Positions 16,210-25,407 of a DNA stretch of 42,328 bases are shown here, one piece after another. The translations under genes were made by a program, and so were the position numbers. The stretch is taken from NCBI RefSeq assembly GCF_964283195.1, contig NZ_CAXYLH010000015.1; one strand, written 5' to 3'. The notes below the pieces were generated by a model. That model did not search any database. It was not told where the DNA came from and worked only from the letters and a program-made list of their open reading frames with translations. This stretch comes from Paratractidigestivibacter sp003150175. GTDB lineage: Bacteria; Actinomycetota; Coriobacteriia; Coriobacteriales; Atopobiaceae. Position 1 is the first letter of the stretch. Each line of letters opens with the position of its first letter.

Positions 16210-18300
16210 CTACACCCAGAAGAGCATGGAGTTGTAGCTCGGGACGGGCCAGTAGTCGTCGGCGACGATGGTCTCCATCTCGTCCACGGCGGCGCGCAGG
16301 ACGTCCATCGCGGGGATGACGGAGTCGCGGTAGGCGTCGCACTCCTCCTGCGGGTCCTCGATGTCGCGGGCGTCGGAGTTCTTGGACTCCAGGTCGGCCA
16401 CGGCCTCGTAGATGGCGTCGATGCCGCCGGTGAGCTCGCTGACGAGCTCGCGCTCGGCGCGGGCCTCGATGCCGAGCTCGGCCTTGGTGGCCACGCTGCC
16501 GGCGATGCTGCTGCTGTACTCCGAGATCGCGGGCAGGTACATGCGCTTGGCCATGTCGACCATGGTGTTGGCCTCGATGTTGAGCAGCTTGGCATACTGC
16601 TCGGCCTTCGAGACGTAGCGCGCGTGGACCTCGGCCTCGTTGAGGACGCCATACTTGGAGAAGAACTCGATGTTCTCGGGCTTGATCATCTGCGGCAGGG
16701 CGTCGGGCGTGGTCTTGAAGTTGGGCAGGCCGCGGCGCTCGGCCTCCTTCTCCCAGTCCTCGGAGTAGCCGTTGCCCTCGAAGATGATGCGGTGGTGGGC
16801 CTTGAGGGTCTTCTTGACCCAGTCGAGCGCGGCGGCGGTGAACTCGTCGCCCTCCTTGCCCTCCATGAGGCTCGCGAACTCGTCGCACTCCTCGGCCACG
16901 GCGGTGTTCAGCACGACGTTCGGGTCCGAGAGGTTCTGCTGCGAGCCGCACATGCGGAACTCGAACTTGTTGCCGGTGAAGGCGAAGGGAGAGGTGCGGT
17001 TGCGGTCCGTGTTGTCCTGGAGCACGTCGGGCAGCATCGGGACGCCCAGGTCCATGCGGGTCTTGCCGTGGGCCTCGACGGCCTCGTCGTTGATGAGGCC
17101 CTCGACGACGGCGTCGAGCTCGTCGCCCAGGAAGACGGACACGATCGCCGGGGGCGCCTCGTTGGCGCCGAGGCGGTGGTCGTTACCGGCGGACGAGACG
17201 CTCACGCGCATGAGGTCGGCGTGCTTGTCGACCGCGGCGACGAGGCCCGCGAGGAAGACGAGGAACTGCAGGTTCTCGGAGGGGTTCGCACCCGGCTCGA
17301 GGAGGTTCTTGCCGTCTGCGCAGACCGACCAGTTGTTGTGCTTGCCGGAGCCGTTGACGTAGTCGAAGGGCTTCTCGTGCTGCAGGCAGGCGAGGCCGTG
17401 GTGGGTCGCGAGGAGCTTGAGCTTCTCCATGGCGAGCAGGTTGTCGTCGATGGCGAGCGACCCCTGCTCGAAGATCGGGGCGAGCTCGTGCTGGGCCGGG
17501 GCGACCTCGTTGTGCTTGGTCTTCGCGGGGACGCCGAGCTTCCAGAGCTCGTCGTCGACCTCCTTCATGAAGGCGTTGACGGTCGGGCGGATGGCGCCGA
17601 AGTAGTGCTCCTCGAGCTCCTGGCCCTTAGCAGGGGCGCAGCCGAAGAGCGTGCGGCCGGTGAGGACGAGGTCGGGGCGCTTCTGGAAGTCCTCCTCCTT
17701 GACGAGGAAGTACTCCTGCTCGGGGCCGACGGTGGTGATCACCGAGGTGACGTCCTTGCCGAAGAGCTTAAGGACGCGCTTGGCCTGCTCGGCCAGGGCG
17801 ACCTGCGAGCGGAGCAGCGGGGTCTTCTTGTCGAGCGCCTCGCCGGTGTAGGAGATGAAGGCCGTCGGGATGCAGAGGACCTCGTCCTTGATGAAAGCCG
17901 GGGAGGTCGGGTCCCAGGCGGTGTAGCCGCGGGCCTCGAAGGTGGCGCGCAGGCCGCCGGAGGGGAAGCTCGAGGCGTCGGGCTCGCCCTGGATGAGCTC
18001 CTTGCCGGAGAACGACATCAGGACCGAGCCGTCGTCCTTCGGGGTGATGAAGGAATCGTGCTTCTCGGACGTGATGCCGGTGAGCGGCTGGAACCAGTGC
18101 GCGTAGTGCGTGGCGCCCTTCTCGAGCGCCCACTCCTTCATGGCGTGGGCGACCTCGTTGGCGATGTCGAGGTCGAGGGCCTTGCCCTCCTTGATGACCT
18201 TCGTGAGCTCCTTGTACGTAGGCTTGGGGAGACGTTCCTGCATGACCTTGTCGGTGAACAGCAGGCTGCCGTACTCCTCGGTAACCTTGTCCTTGCCCAT
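16210..18300 (-). CDS. glnN: type III glutamine synthetase (GSIII)
   Basis: ATP-dependent synthesis of glutamine from glutamate and ammonia. It has 696 residues from the ATG at 18300 (AGAGGCGCAC in front), the length of the GSIII class and much longer than GSI. Motifs: VGPEQEYFLVKEE near 200, GSGKHNNWSVCADG near 325, VSVSSAGNDHRLGANEAPPA near 375 and NRTSPFAFTGNKFEFR near 440. It stands alone, with a 281-nt gap upstream and the DUF4012 promoter region downstream. It may serve as the assimilatory enzyme, although whether another GS exists elsewhere cannot be seen. A 9-G run lies just past the stop at 16157-16165. Confidence 0.95.
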   Translation of the reverse strand: MGKDKVTEEYGSLLFTDKVMQERLPKPTYKELTKVIKEGKALDLDIANEVAHAMKEWALEKGATHYAHWFQPLTGITSEKHDSFITPKDDGSVLMSFSGKELIQGEPDASSFPSGGLRATFEARGYTAWDPTSPAFIKDEVLCIPTAFISYTGEALDKKTPLLRSQVALAEQAKRVLKLFGKDVTSVITTVGPEQEYFLVKEEDFQKRPDLVLTGRTLFGCAPAKGQELEEHYFGAIRPTVNAFMKEVDDELWKLGVPAKTKHNEVAPAQHELAPIFEQGSLAIDDNLLAMEKLKLLATHHGLACLQHEKPFDYVNGSGKHNNWSVCADGKNLLEPGANPSENLQFLVFLAGLVAAVDKHADLMRVSVSSAGNDHRLGANEAPPAIVSVFLGDELDAVVEGLINDEAVEAHGKTRMDLGVPMLPDVLQDNTDRNRTSPFAFTGNKFEFRMCGSQQNLSDPNVVLNTAVAEECDEFASLMEGKEGDEFTAAALDWVKKTLKAHHRIIFEGNGYSEDWEKEAERRGLPNFKTTPDALPQMIKPENIEFFSKYGVLNEAEVHARYVSKAEQYAKLLNIEANTMVDMAKRMYLPAISEYSSSIAGSVATKAELGIEARAERELVSELTGGIDAIYEAVADLESKNSDARDIEDPQEECDAYRDSVIPAMDVLRAAVDEMETIVADDYWPVPSYNSMLFWV

Positions 18301-18538
18301 GTGCGCCTCTTTCCGTTGGGTTGCGTGGCGTGCTTGGCTTACGTTTGACAACTCTAGTTGCCCATTGTTGCACGGGAGTTAATGCATGGTGTCCCGTGTG
18401 GGCAAGTTCGTGTGCGTTTTTGTAACCGGGCGGAGTCGCGGTATTTCGCGCGGCGGGAGCACGCGGGGCACGGGGCCGCGAGGGCTCAACCGCGGCCCAA
18501 TCGAGAACCGCGCCCGGCGCACGGCCTGTAGCACGGCC

Positions 18539-18544
18539 TATACT
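18539..18544 (+). promoter_or_regulatory. -10-like element of the deacetylase gene
   Basis: TATACT lies 39 bp before the ATG at 18583. A convincing -35 is not visible. The 282-nt divergent gap 18301-18582 between glnN and this gene shows nothing else I can name. Confidence 0.35.
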
Positions 18545-18582
18545 AGGTGGCGCATATTCAGACGGACCAAGGACGGAATATC

Positions 18583-20205
18583 ATGCCAAAGCACTTCAGC
18601 GAGCCGGACTCGCCGGCGCCGCGCCGGCGCAGGCGCGCAACGGGCGAGGATCGCGTCTTCGACAACGGGTACGACCCTCGCCAGGACTTCGCGGACAGCG
18701 AGTACGGGCAGGGCACATACGGGCAGGACGCCTATGGGCAGGACCAGTACCGCGACCAGGCGGCGACGCGCGGGCAGGGCGCGGGCTACGGGCAGGGCAA
18801 CGGCGCCCGGCGCGGCTCCTATACCCAAACCCCCTATGTCCAGCCTCCCTACGCGCAGGATCCCTACGCCAAGGGCGGGCACGGTCAGCAGCAGGATCCC
18901 TACACGCAGGGCGCATATGGCCGGCAGCAGGACCCCTTCGCCGAGTCGAACTATGTCGAGCAGGAGGCGCCCGGCGCCTACGAGCCCTCCCCCTACACCG
19001 ACGATGAGCCGCGGCGCGGACGCGGGGCTTCTTCCCCGCGCAGGCAGGGCAAGCAGAAGCGCCGCTGGCCCGTCGCCCTGGCGGCCGTGCTCGTCGTCGC
19101 CGTCGTGGGCATCGGCGCGTATCTCTTCTTCAACCCGCCGTTCTATAAGGTGAGCGTCAACGGGACCGAGCAGACCATCGAGGCCGGCACGACCGTCCAG
19201 GGAATCGTCGACAAGGGCCTCGCCACGCCGACCGCCGGCAACCTCATCGCCGTCGACGGGTCGGTCGCCCAGCAGGGCGGCGGCACCGCCTTCACCGCGA
19301 CCGTCAACGGCGCCGACGCGCAGCGCGACCAGAAGCTCAGCGCGGGCGACCAGGTCCAGATCGACAACGGCCAGGACGTCGACGAGGACTTCACCGAGAC
19401 CACCGAGACCATCCCGCACGGCGAGTCCGGCACCGATTACTCCACGCTCGCGAGCTATTACAACGGCGCGATCCACGTCTACTCCTCCGGCGAGAACGGC
19501 GAGAAGACCGTCAAGACCGGCAACGTCTCCGGCAAGACCGTCGAAGAGGTCACCAAGCAGCCGACCGACGCCGGCTACAGCTCCTACAACGCCAACGTCG
19601 GGGACGATAAGGTCCTCGCGCTCACCTTCGACGACGGCCCCTGGCCCAACCAGACCGCCGAGATCCTCGACATCCTCAAGGAAAACGGCGCGCACGCGAC
19701 CTTCTTCCAGATCGGCAACCAGGTCGCCGAGAACGCCGAGGTCGAGAAGCGCATCGTCGCCGAGGGCAACCAGGTCGCCTCCCACACGTGGGACCACGCA
19801 GCAGGCTCTGGCCAGGGCGTGAACATGACCTACATGAGCGCCGACGAGCAGCGCGCCGAGATGGAGAAGGGCTTCAAGGCCATCGAGGACACGCTCGGCA
19901 CGAGCATCGAGCACGTCATGCGCGCGCCCGGCGGCAACTACTACGGGTCGCTCATCGACAACCTCAAGGACATCGTCGACGTCGAGGTCGGCTGGGACGT
20001 CGACACCGAGGACTGGAGGCGCCCGGGCGCCGCGGCCATCGAGCAGGCCATCCTCTCGGCGAAGCCGGGCGACGTCGTCCTGATGCACGACGGCGGCGGC
20101 GACCGCTCGCAGACCATCGAGGGCCTGCGCAACGCCCTGCCCAAGCTCGTGCAGGAGGGCTACAAGTTCGTGACCATCGACCAGCTCATGGCGTACGGGA
20201 AGTAG
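18583..20205 (+). CDS. membrane-anchored polysaccharide deacetylase (NodB domain)
   Basis: 540 residues from the ATG at 18583 (CAAGGACGGAATATC in front). The cytoplasmic head of about 155 residues is rich in Tyr-Gly-Gln and Pro repeats (YGQDAYGQDQY) and probably disordered. One membrane segment (WPVALAAVLVVAVVGIGAYL) follows, then a linker domain (VSVNGTEQTIEAGTTVQGIV), then a NodB/CE4 catalytic domain from about residue 345. Five CE4 motifs are present: TFDDGP, SHTWDH (metal His pair), RAPGG, DTEDW and LMHDGG. It is thus likely active on extracellular glycans such as peptidoglycan GlcNAc or MurNAc; the substrate is inferred. A strong terminator follows directly. Confidence 0.9.
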   Translation: MPKHFSEPDSPAPRRRRRATGEDRVFDNGYDPRQDFADSEYGQGTYGQDAYGQDQYRDQAATRGQGAGYGQGNGARRGSYTQTPYVQPPYAQDPYAKGGHGQQQDPYTQGAYGRQQDPFAESNYVEQEAPGAYEPSPYTDDEPRRGRGASSPRRQGKQKRRWPVALAAVLVVAVVGIGAYLFFNPPFYKVSVNGTEQTIEAGTTVQGIVDKGLATPTAGNLIAVDGSVAQQGGGTAFTATVNGADAQRDQKLSAGDQVQIDNGQDVDEDFTETTETIPHGESGTDYSTLASYYNGAIHVYSSGENGEKTVKTGNVSGKTVEEVTKQPTDAGYSSYNANVGDDKVLALTFDDGPWPNQTAEILDILKENGAHATFFQIGNQVAENAEVEKRIVAEGNQVASHTWDHAAGSGQGVNMTYMSADEQRAEMEKGFKAIEDTLGTSIEHVMRAPGGNYYGSLIDNLKDIVDVEVGWDVDTEDWRRPGAAAIEQAILSAKPGDVVLMHDGGGDRSQTIEGLRNALPKLVQEGYKFVTIDQLMAYGK

Positions 20206-20237
20206 CCGGCGTCGAGCGCCAGGTTCATAACGGCACA

Positions 20238-20274
20238 AAAGAGGCCCGCGTCCTTCGGCGACGCGGGCCTCTTT
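20238..20274 (+). terminator. intrinsic terminator of the deacetylase gene
   Basis: AAAGAGGCCCGCGTC (20238-20252) pairs perfectly with GACGCGGGCCTCTTT (20260-20274) around CTTCGGC. The AAAA before the stem and CTTT at its end allow termination in either direction. Confidence 0.85.
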
Positions 20275-20317
20275 GTCGCCCGTCGCCCGCAGCCGCCCGC
20301 CGCGGTTCGCAAAACCC

Positions 20318-20401
20318 TTCACCATGTTTGTGTTTTCGAATTTAGTGCTTCTGCAACCTGCGGTTTTGTAAATATGAAGCCGAAAACACAGGGATGGTGA
20401 A
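20318..20401. repeat. 84-nt stem-loop element, copy 1
   Basis: The terminal arms TTCACCATGTTTGTGTTTTC and GAAAACACAGGGATGGTGAA are inverted repeats with few mismatches. The core ACCTGCGGTTTT starts 38 nt in, and the closing GGTGAA begins 29 nt after the core. Copy 2 at 21751-21834 has the same length, core and offsets. Inside, TGTGTTTTCG (20329) and TGCGGTTTTG (20359) are 30 bp apart. It sits between the convergent deacetylase gene and the endonuclease-like pseudogene. Confidence 0.75.
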
Positions 20402-20485
20402 TAATCAGGATCCCAAAAAGGAAGGGCGCGAGCCCCGTTCAGCGCAAAAGAAACCGCCATATGGCGTCGCTACTCCATGGCGCCG

Positions 20486-21724
20486 CTACTCCGCGCCCGC
20501 CGCGGCCTTGGGCATGAGCTCCATATAGAGCTTGTTGCGGCGCTGCGACTCCAAGGGTGTCGGCTCGCGCAGCGGGGCGCCGAGGGCAAAGGCGATCTGC
20601 CGAGCGAGCAGCGCCGCCCCGGAGAGCGACGATACGTTGCCCGCGGCAACGCGCAGCACTCGACACCCTTTGATCGCGAGGAAATTCGAACGGGCGGCGT
20701 CACGGGCGGCTTGCGGGGCGCCCTTCCGCGCGTGGAACTCTGAGCTGTCGTACTCCAGTGCGAGCTTCTCTTCCGGCCAGAGGAAGTCGGGCGTGACCGA
20801 GGTCCGGTCGCACAAAGAAGAGAGTTCCTCGCCAAAGATCGTCGCGTTGAGCAGTGGCTTCTATATCCCGAAACCGCCCAATTCGACGGGCATCGTCAAA
20901 AGGAGCGCCAAAGCGGTCTCCATCGGGGAGGCCGAGCCGTCGAGGGGCGAGCTCGGCTATCCTTTGGGCGCGCCAAGCGGCCGGGCCCCTGCAGGCGCGC
21001 GGAGAACTCGCGCAGGGAAGAGACGGACATGACCGGGGCCCACGCCAAAAGCGATGCCTCCGCGAGCAGGAGCGGAGGCAGCAGGGCGCGTGGCACCGGG
21101 ACCAGTGCCGGCACCGGAAGGCCCGGGCGCGGCGTTCTTCTTCGCAAGGCCGCTCTCGGACAGAGCGGGCGTTCCCACGGCGAGGCGATACGTCCCCGCG
21201 AACTCGCAGGCAAGCGAGGCGAGCGCGGCCAGGCGGCGAATTTGTTCCCACTTCTGCGGCAGCTCCGCCACGAACTCGCCCTCTTGCCCGACGGAGGCAA
21301 GAAGCTCCTTTTGCTCCCGCAGCTCGACCATGAAGCCGTCAAAGAGGGAGTCGAACTTGCCGAGCGAGCCTGCGAGCTGCACGATAGCGAACTCGGGGCC
21401 GCTGATGACGAGCCTCTCCGAAAGCCGGCGGCATGCCCCGGCGGGGATTTCGCGACTCCAAACGTGAAACTTGGCTGATTTACCGGAGCTCCGGAAGCGG
21501 CTCGACGGGACCAACAAATCGACCGGTGGAAAGAGGCCCTTGAGCACCGAGGGGTCGTTCTCGCGCGTGAACTCGGCGAACGAGCGCTGGCTGCAGACGC
21601 AGTCGCCCCACAGCGGAAGGGCGCGCGGGGACTCCGGCCAAGCGGGGTCGCCGCCCCATGCGCCGCGGGCGCTCAGGGAGCGGATCGCGTCGACCGCGGA
21701 TTGGGAGCAGACGAACGCGTACAT
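20486..21724 (-). pseudogene. decayed DUF559-like endonuclease-domain gene
   Basis: The N-terminal part is intact from the ATG at 21724 (GAAGGGGTCTCG in front), starting MYAFVCSQSAVDAIRSL and continuing to about codon 190. The protein-like sequence then moves to another frame (LAWAPVMSVSSLREFSARLQ) and returns by about 20935 to the original frame (DGSASPMETALALLLTMPVE). In that frame stops occur at 20957-20959 and 20861-20863. The C-terminal part, FLWPEEKLALEYDSSEFH, resembles the very-short-patch/DUF559 endonuclease fold and runs to 20486. The ancestor would be about 400 residues, probably a putative endonuclease of unknown role. Both flanks carry the 84-nt element. Sequencing error cannot explain all the lesions easily. 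Confidence 0.75.
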
Positions 21725-21750
21725 CGAGACCCCTTCGGCCCTTGGAACCT

Positions 21751-21834
21751 TTCACCACATCTTTGATTTTGAAATCCGCGCCACCGCGACCTGCGGTTTT
21801 ATCGGCGAACGGCCAAAAACATAGATGTGGTGAA
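21751..21834. repeat. 84-nt stem-loop element, copy 2
   Basis: Arms from TTCACCACATCTTTGATTTT to the facing AAAACATAGATGTGGTGAA, extended outward by AACCT/AGGTT (21746-21839). The core ACCTGCGGTTTT is at 21789-21800, with the same offsets as in copy 1. It lies just upstream of the pseudogene start, where it may overlap its promoter region. Confidence 0.75.
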
Positions 21835-21837
21835 AGG

Positions 21838-22010
21838 TTTCGCTGCCGAGAAACCCCGCCATGGACCGAAGGGTCATCCTGCGAGGAAGGACTATCCGGC
21901 AGGAATGCGCCGCAGGTCGAGAGGCCAAGCAGCGAAGGGCTACCAGGCGGGGAGTGCATCACGGCAAGAAACCCCGCACAAGAAGGGCCCTCCGCCCAAG
22001 AAACGTCCTT
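21838..22010. repeat. imperfect 48-bp tandem units upstream of the pseudogene
   Basis: On the minus strand, CCTTC words recur 48 bp apart twice (CCCTTCTTG, TAGCCCTTCGCTG, TAGTCCTTCCTCG), then 18 bp later. GCGGGGTTTCTTG and GCGGGGTTTCTCG also repeat 118 bp apart. Units share only about half their positions, so this is weaker than the other arrays. With the 84-nt element it fills the 305-nt gap 21725-22029; no gene is visible. Confidence 0.35.
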
Positions 22011-22029
22011 CTTGCCCGCGCAGGCTCCC

Positions 22030-22599
22030 CTACCCCGTGAAGCCGACGTCGCGGATGCGGCCCGAGCCGTCGGCCGCCTCGGTCGCGAGCTGGTCGCAGC
22101 GCTCGTTCTCCGCGTGCCCCGCGTGGCCCTTGACCCAGTGCCAGCGGACCTCGTGCGGCTCGCACGCCGCGATGAGGCGCTTCCAGAGGTCGACGTTCTT
22201 CACGGGCTGTTTGTTCGCGGTCTTCCAGCCGCGCTTCTGCCAACCGGCGATCCAATGCTGCTTGAAGGCGTTGCAGACGTACTGCGAGTCGGTCGTGAAG
22301 TCGACGACGCACGGCCGGCGGAGCGCCTCGAGCGCGACGATCGCGCCCATGAGCTCCATGCGGTTGTTCGTCGTGCGGTCGTAGCCGCAGGAGAACTCGC
22401 GCTCGTGCACGACGCCCTTGGGATCGGTGTAGCGAAGGATCGACCCGTAGCCGCCGGGCCCGGGGTTGCCGCGCGACGACCCGTCCGACCACGCCTCCAC
22501 GTGCATGCGGGCCCCTCCGCGCGCGGCCGGGACGTCGACGGGGGCGCCTGCCGCCACGGCCTCGGGATGCCCGGCGGCGAAATCGTTCCAGCCCGCCAC
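22030..22599 (-). CDS. rnhA: ribonuclease HI
   Basis: Degrades RNA in RNA-DNA hybrids. It has 189 residues with a short N-terminal extension of about 30 before the RNase H fold. The catalytic carboxylates are in SDGSSRGNPGPGG (Asp), NNRMELMGAI (Glu), TTDSQYV (Asp) and NERCDQLATEA (Asp); a basic handle-like WIAGWQKRGWKT is present. The GTG start overlaps the polA stop by one base (TAGTG), so translation is coupled with polA. A start further in, at the Met of MHVEAWSDGS, would remove the extension and is possible. Confidence 0.93.
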   Translation of the reverse strand: MAGWNDFAAGHPEAVAAGAPVDVPAARGGARMHVEAWSDGSSRGNPGPGGYGSILRYTDPKGVVHEREFSCGYDRTTNNRMELMGAIVALEALRRPCVVDFTTDSQYVCNAFKQHWIAGWQKRGWKTANKQPVKNVDLWKRLIAACEPHEVRWHWVKGHAGHAENERCDQLATEAADGSGRIRDVGFTG

Positions 22600-25367
22600 T
22601 ATTTGGCCTCCGCCCAGTTGGAACCGTAGCTCACCTCGGCGATCAGGGGCACCTTGAGCTCGGCCACGTCCTCCATGGTCTCGCGCACGAGGTCGCTCGC
22701 GGCGGTGATTTCGTCCTCGGGGACCTCAAGGTCCAGCTCGTCGTGGATCTGCAGGACGAGCTTCGAGCGCAGCCCCTCCTCGCGCAGTCGGCGCTCCACG
22801 CGAATCATCGCGATCTTTATGATGTCGGCGGCGGTACCCTGCATGGGGTGGTTCATGGCGGTGCGCTCGCCGAAGGCGATGAGCTGTTTGTTCTTCTGCT
22901 GGAATTCGCGGATGTGGCGCTTGCGCCCGTACGCCGTGATCGCGTAGCCGCGCTCATGCGCGAGGCGGACCGACTCGTCGAGGTAGGCGCGGACGCCGGG
23001 GTACGCCTCGAAGTAGCGGTCGATCATCTGCTGTGCCTCCGCGCGCGGGATCTTGAGCGAGGACGCGAGGCCGAAGGCCTGCTGCCCGTAGACAATGCCG
23101 AAGTTGACCGCCTTCGCGCGGCTGCGGAGCTGCGGCGTCACCTCTTCGACCGGCACGCCGAACACGCGCGCAGCGGTCGCGGCGTGGAAGTCCGCGCCGG
23201 AGTTGAAGGCCGCGACCAGGTGCTCGTCGCCCGAAAGGTGCGCGAGCAGGCGCAGCTCGATCTGCGAGTAGTCGCAGGCGAGAAACACGCTGCCCTCGGG
23301 CACGGTGAACGCCTGGCGCACGCGGTGCCCGAGCTCGGAGCGCGTCGGGATGTTCTGCAGGTTGGGGTCGGAGCTGGAGAGGCGCCCCGTCGCGGTCACG
23401 GTCTGGTTGAGCGTCGTGTGGATGCGCCCGTCTCCGCGCACGAGGTTGGGCAGCGCGTCGAGGTAGGTCGACTTGATCTTCGCGCGTTCGCGATACTCGA
23501 GGACCTTCGCTACGATCTCGTGGTCAGTCGCCAGATCCGCCAGCACCTTCGCGTTCGTGGAGTAGAACCCGCGCTTGGTCTTTTTGAGTCCGTAGGTGGG
23601 GAGCCCCAGCACGTCGAAGAGCACGTGCGAGAGCTGTTGCGGGGAGTCGAGGTTGAATTCCTCCCCCGCCTCCGCCTTGATGCCCGCAACCATCTGGTCG
23701 ATCTCGGCGCCGAGCTCGCGCGACTGCTCGGCGAGGATCGCCGGGTCGACACCGAGCCCCTCGCGCTCCATCTGCGCGAGGACGGGCAAAAGCGGCATCT
23801 CAACCTCGTCGAAGAGCCTCTGGGATCCGTCCGCCGCCAGACGCTCGCGCAGCGGCGAGACGAGCAGCCGCGCACAGGCGGCCTCGATCGCGGCCTGCGG
23901 GAGCTCGTCGGTGGGCTCGGGCGCGTCGCAGCCGAGGTACTCCTGCGCAAGGACGGGGGCCGAGAAGTCGCTCTTGTCGGATTCGAGCAGGTAAGCCGCC
24001 ACGCCGGCGTCGAAGATTCTCGCCGGGTCGACGTCGGCGGCGGCGAAGTTCTCCGGCTCGGAGGAGTCCAGCGGGCTCACCGCGTGGATAAGCGCCTTCA
24101 CGTCGACGGAGGCCACGCGCCCCTCCGCGAGGAGCTGTCCCAGCGACGCCGTCGCGGCCGCGCCCTCGAGCTTGAGCAGGCCGCCTTGGGTGGAGACCCA
24201 CAGCACGCGGCTGAGCCCGAACAGCGCGCCGGCGGCGCGATCGTCCGCGGCAGCCGCGCCGACCCACTCTCCCGCCGTCATCGCGGACGTGAGGGCGGCG
24301 AGGGCGTCGTCGCCGCTGACGGGCTCCGTGAGGACGTCCGCGAGCGCTCCTGAAATGGACGGACCGGCGGCCGAGGCGGCGCCGGGGCCCTCTCCCGTCC
24401 CTGCGGCCTTCTTTGCGGCCATGACCTGCGACGCGTTCGCGCCGCCGAGCTTGGCGAGGCGCCCCGTCATGCCCGTGAAGCCAAGCGCGCTGAACGCGCG
24501 GACGACCTCGTCCACGTCGAAGGTGGGGAACTTCGCGTCGGCGAGCTCGATCTCGATGGGGGCATCCGTGCGGATCGTCGCCACCTTGCGCGAGAGCAGC
24601 GCGTCGTCGATGTGGGCGCGCAGGTTCTCGCCCATCTTTCCCTTGACCTCATCGGCATGGGCGATGACCTCGTCGAGGTTGCCGTACTGGACGATGAGCG
24701 CGGCGGCCTTCTTCGGGCCGATACCGGGGACGCCGGGGATGTTGTCGGACGAGTCGCCCTTGAGGCCGTAGAAATCGGGCACGAGCTCGGGCGTGATGCC
24801 GTGGTAGAGGTCGTCGACGGACTCGGGCGTCATGATGGCGACGTCGGAGACGCCCTTCTTTGTGCTGACGATCTTCACGTGCTCGGTGGCGAGTTGGTAC
24901 ATGTCGCGGTCGCCGGTGAAGAGCAGCATCTCGTAGCCGGCAGCCTCGCCGCGACGCGCGAGGGTGCCGAGGATGTCGTCGCCCTCCCAGCCCTCGAGCT
25001 CGCAGACGGGCACGTCGAGGGCGCCAAGGAGCTCCTTGACCATGGGGAACTGCTCGTGGAGGGCCGGGTCCATGGGCGGGCGCTGGGCCTTGTACTGGGG
25101 CAGCATCTCCATGCGGACGCGCGGCTTGCCGCGGTCGAAGGCGCAGATGACGCCGTCGGGCTTAAAGGTGCCGACCATCTTTATGAACATGTTGAAGAAG
25201 CCGAACAGCGCGTTCGTCGCACGGCCGTCCGGAGCCGACATCGGCTGGCGGATGGCGTGGAACGCACGGTGCATGAGCGAGTTGCCGTCGATGACGGCGA
25301 TGACGCGGCGTTCCGCGGCGGGCTCGTTGGCAACCGAGGCGTTCTCGGCAGGGGTGTTCTCGGGCAT
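22599..25367 (-). CDS. polA: DNA polymerase I
   Basis: Repair and Okazaki-fragment polymerase. It has 922 residues from the ATG at 25367, preceded by GAGGAGACCAC. The 5'-3' exonuclease domain occupies about 20-310 (VIDGNSLMHRAFHAI; GLKGDSSDNIPGVPGIGPKK). The central 3'-5' exonuclease-like domain has lost the DxE motif and the later Asp (VASVDVKALIHA in its place), so proofreading is predicted absent, as in many polA proteins. The polymerase domain carries FLACDYSQIELRLLAHLSGD, the O-helix RSRAKAVNFGIVYGQ and LQIHDELDLE. Coupled to rnhA downstream and divergent from the HAD gene. Confidence 0.96.
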   Translation of the reverse strand: MPENTPAENASVANEPAAERRVIAVIDGNSLMHRAFHAIRQPMSAPDGRATNALFGFFNMFIKMVGTFKPDGVICAFDRGKPRVRMEMLPQYKAQRPPMDPALHEQFPMVKELLGALDVPVCELEGWEGDDILGTLARRGEAAGYEMLLFTGDRDMYQLATEHVKIVSTKKGVSDVAIMTPESVDDLYHGITPELVPDFYGLKGDSSDNIPGVPGIGPKKAAALIVQYGNLDEVIAHADEVKGKMGENLRAHIDDALLSRKVATIRTDAPIEIELADAKFPTFDVDEVVRAFSALGFTGMTGRLAKLGGANASQVMAAKKAAGTGEGPGAASAAGPSISGALADVLTEPVSGDDALAALTSAMTAGEWVGAAAADDRAAGALFGLSRVLWVSTQGGLLKLEGAAATASLGQLLAEGRVASVDVKALIHAVSPLDSSEPENFAAADVDPARIFDAGVAAYLLESDKSDFSAPVLAQEYLGCDAPEPTDELPQAAIEAACARLLVSPLRERLAADGSQRLFDEVEMPLLPVLAQMEREGLGVDPAILAEQSRELGAEIDQMVAGIKAEAGEEFNLDSPQQLSHVLFDVLGLPTYGLKKTKRGFYSTNAKVLADLATDHEIVAKVLEYRERAKIKSTYLDALPNLVRGDGRIHTTLNQTVTATGRLSSSDPNLQNIPTRSELGHRVRQAFTVPEGSVFLACDYSQIELRLLAHLSGDEHLVAAFNSGADFHAATAARVFGVPVEEVTPQLRSRAKAVNFGIVYGQQAFGLASSLKIPRAEAQQMIDRYFEAYPGVRAYLDESVRLAHERGYAITAYGRKRHIREFQQKNKQLIAFGERTAMNHPMQGTAADIIKIAMIRVERRLREEGLRSKLVLQIHDELDLEVPEDEITAASDLVRETMEDVAELKVPLIAEVSYGSNWAEAK

Positions 25368-25407
25368 GTGGTCTCCTCGTCGATCGGGTGGACCCCATTG
25401 TACCCGC

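Noticed and set aside
15999..16652. Upstream extension of the DUF4012 frame into glnN
   Set aside because: The extension is out-of-frame glnN sequence with low-complexity Ser/Arg/Pro content. The ATG at 15998 has a good ribosome binding site and a TATAAT promoter 47 bp before it.
18538..20460. Long minus-strand open frame opposite the deacetylase
   Set aside because: Shadow of a gene with five intact CE4 motifs; composition is Val/Asp/Leu-rich and it crosses the deacetylase terminator.
20318..21834. Insertion sequence flanked by inverted ends
   Set aside because: The two elements are direct copies rather than a single inverted pair, no transposase is encoded between them, and no target duplication was seen.
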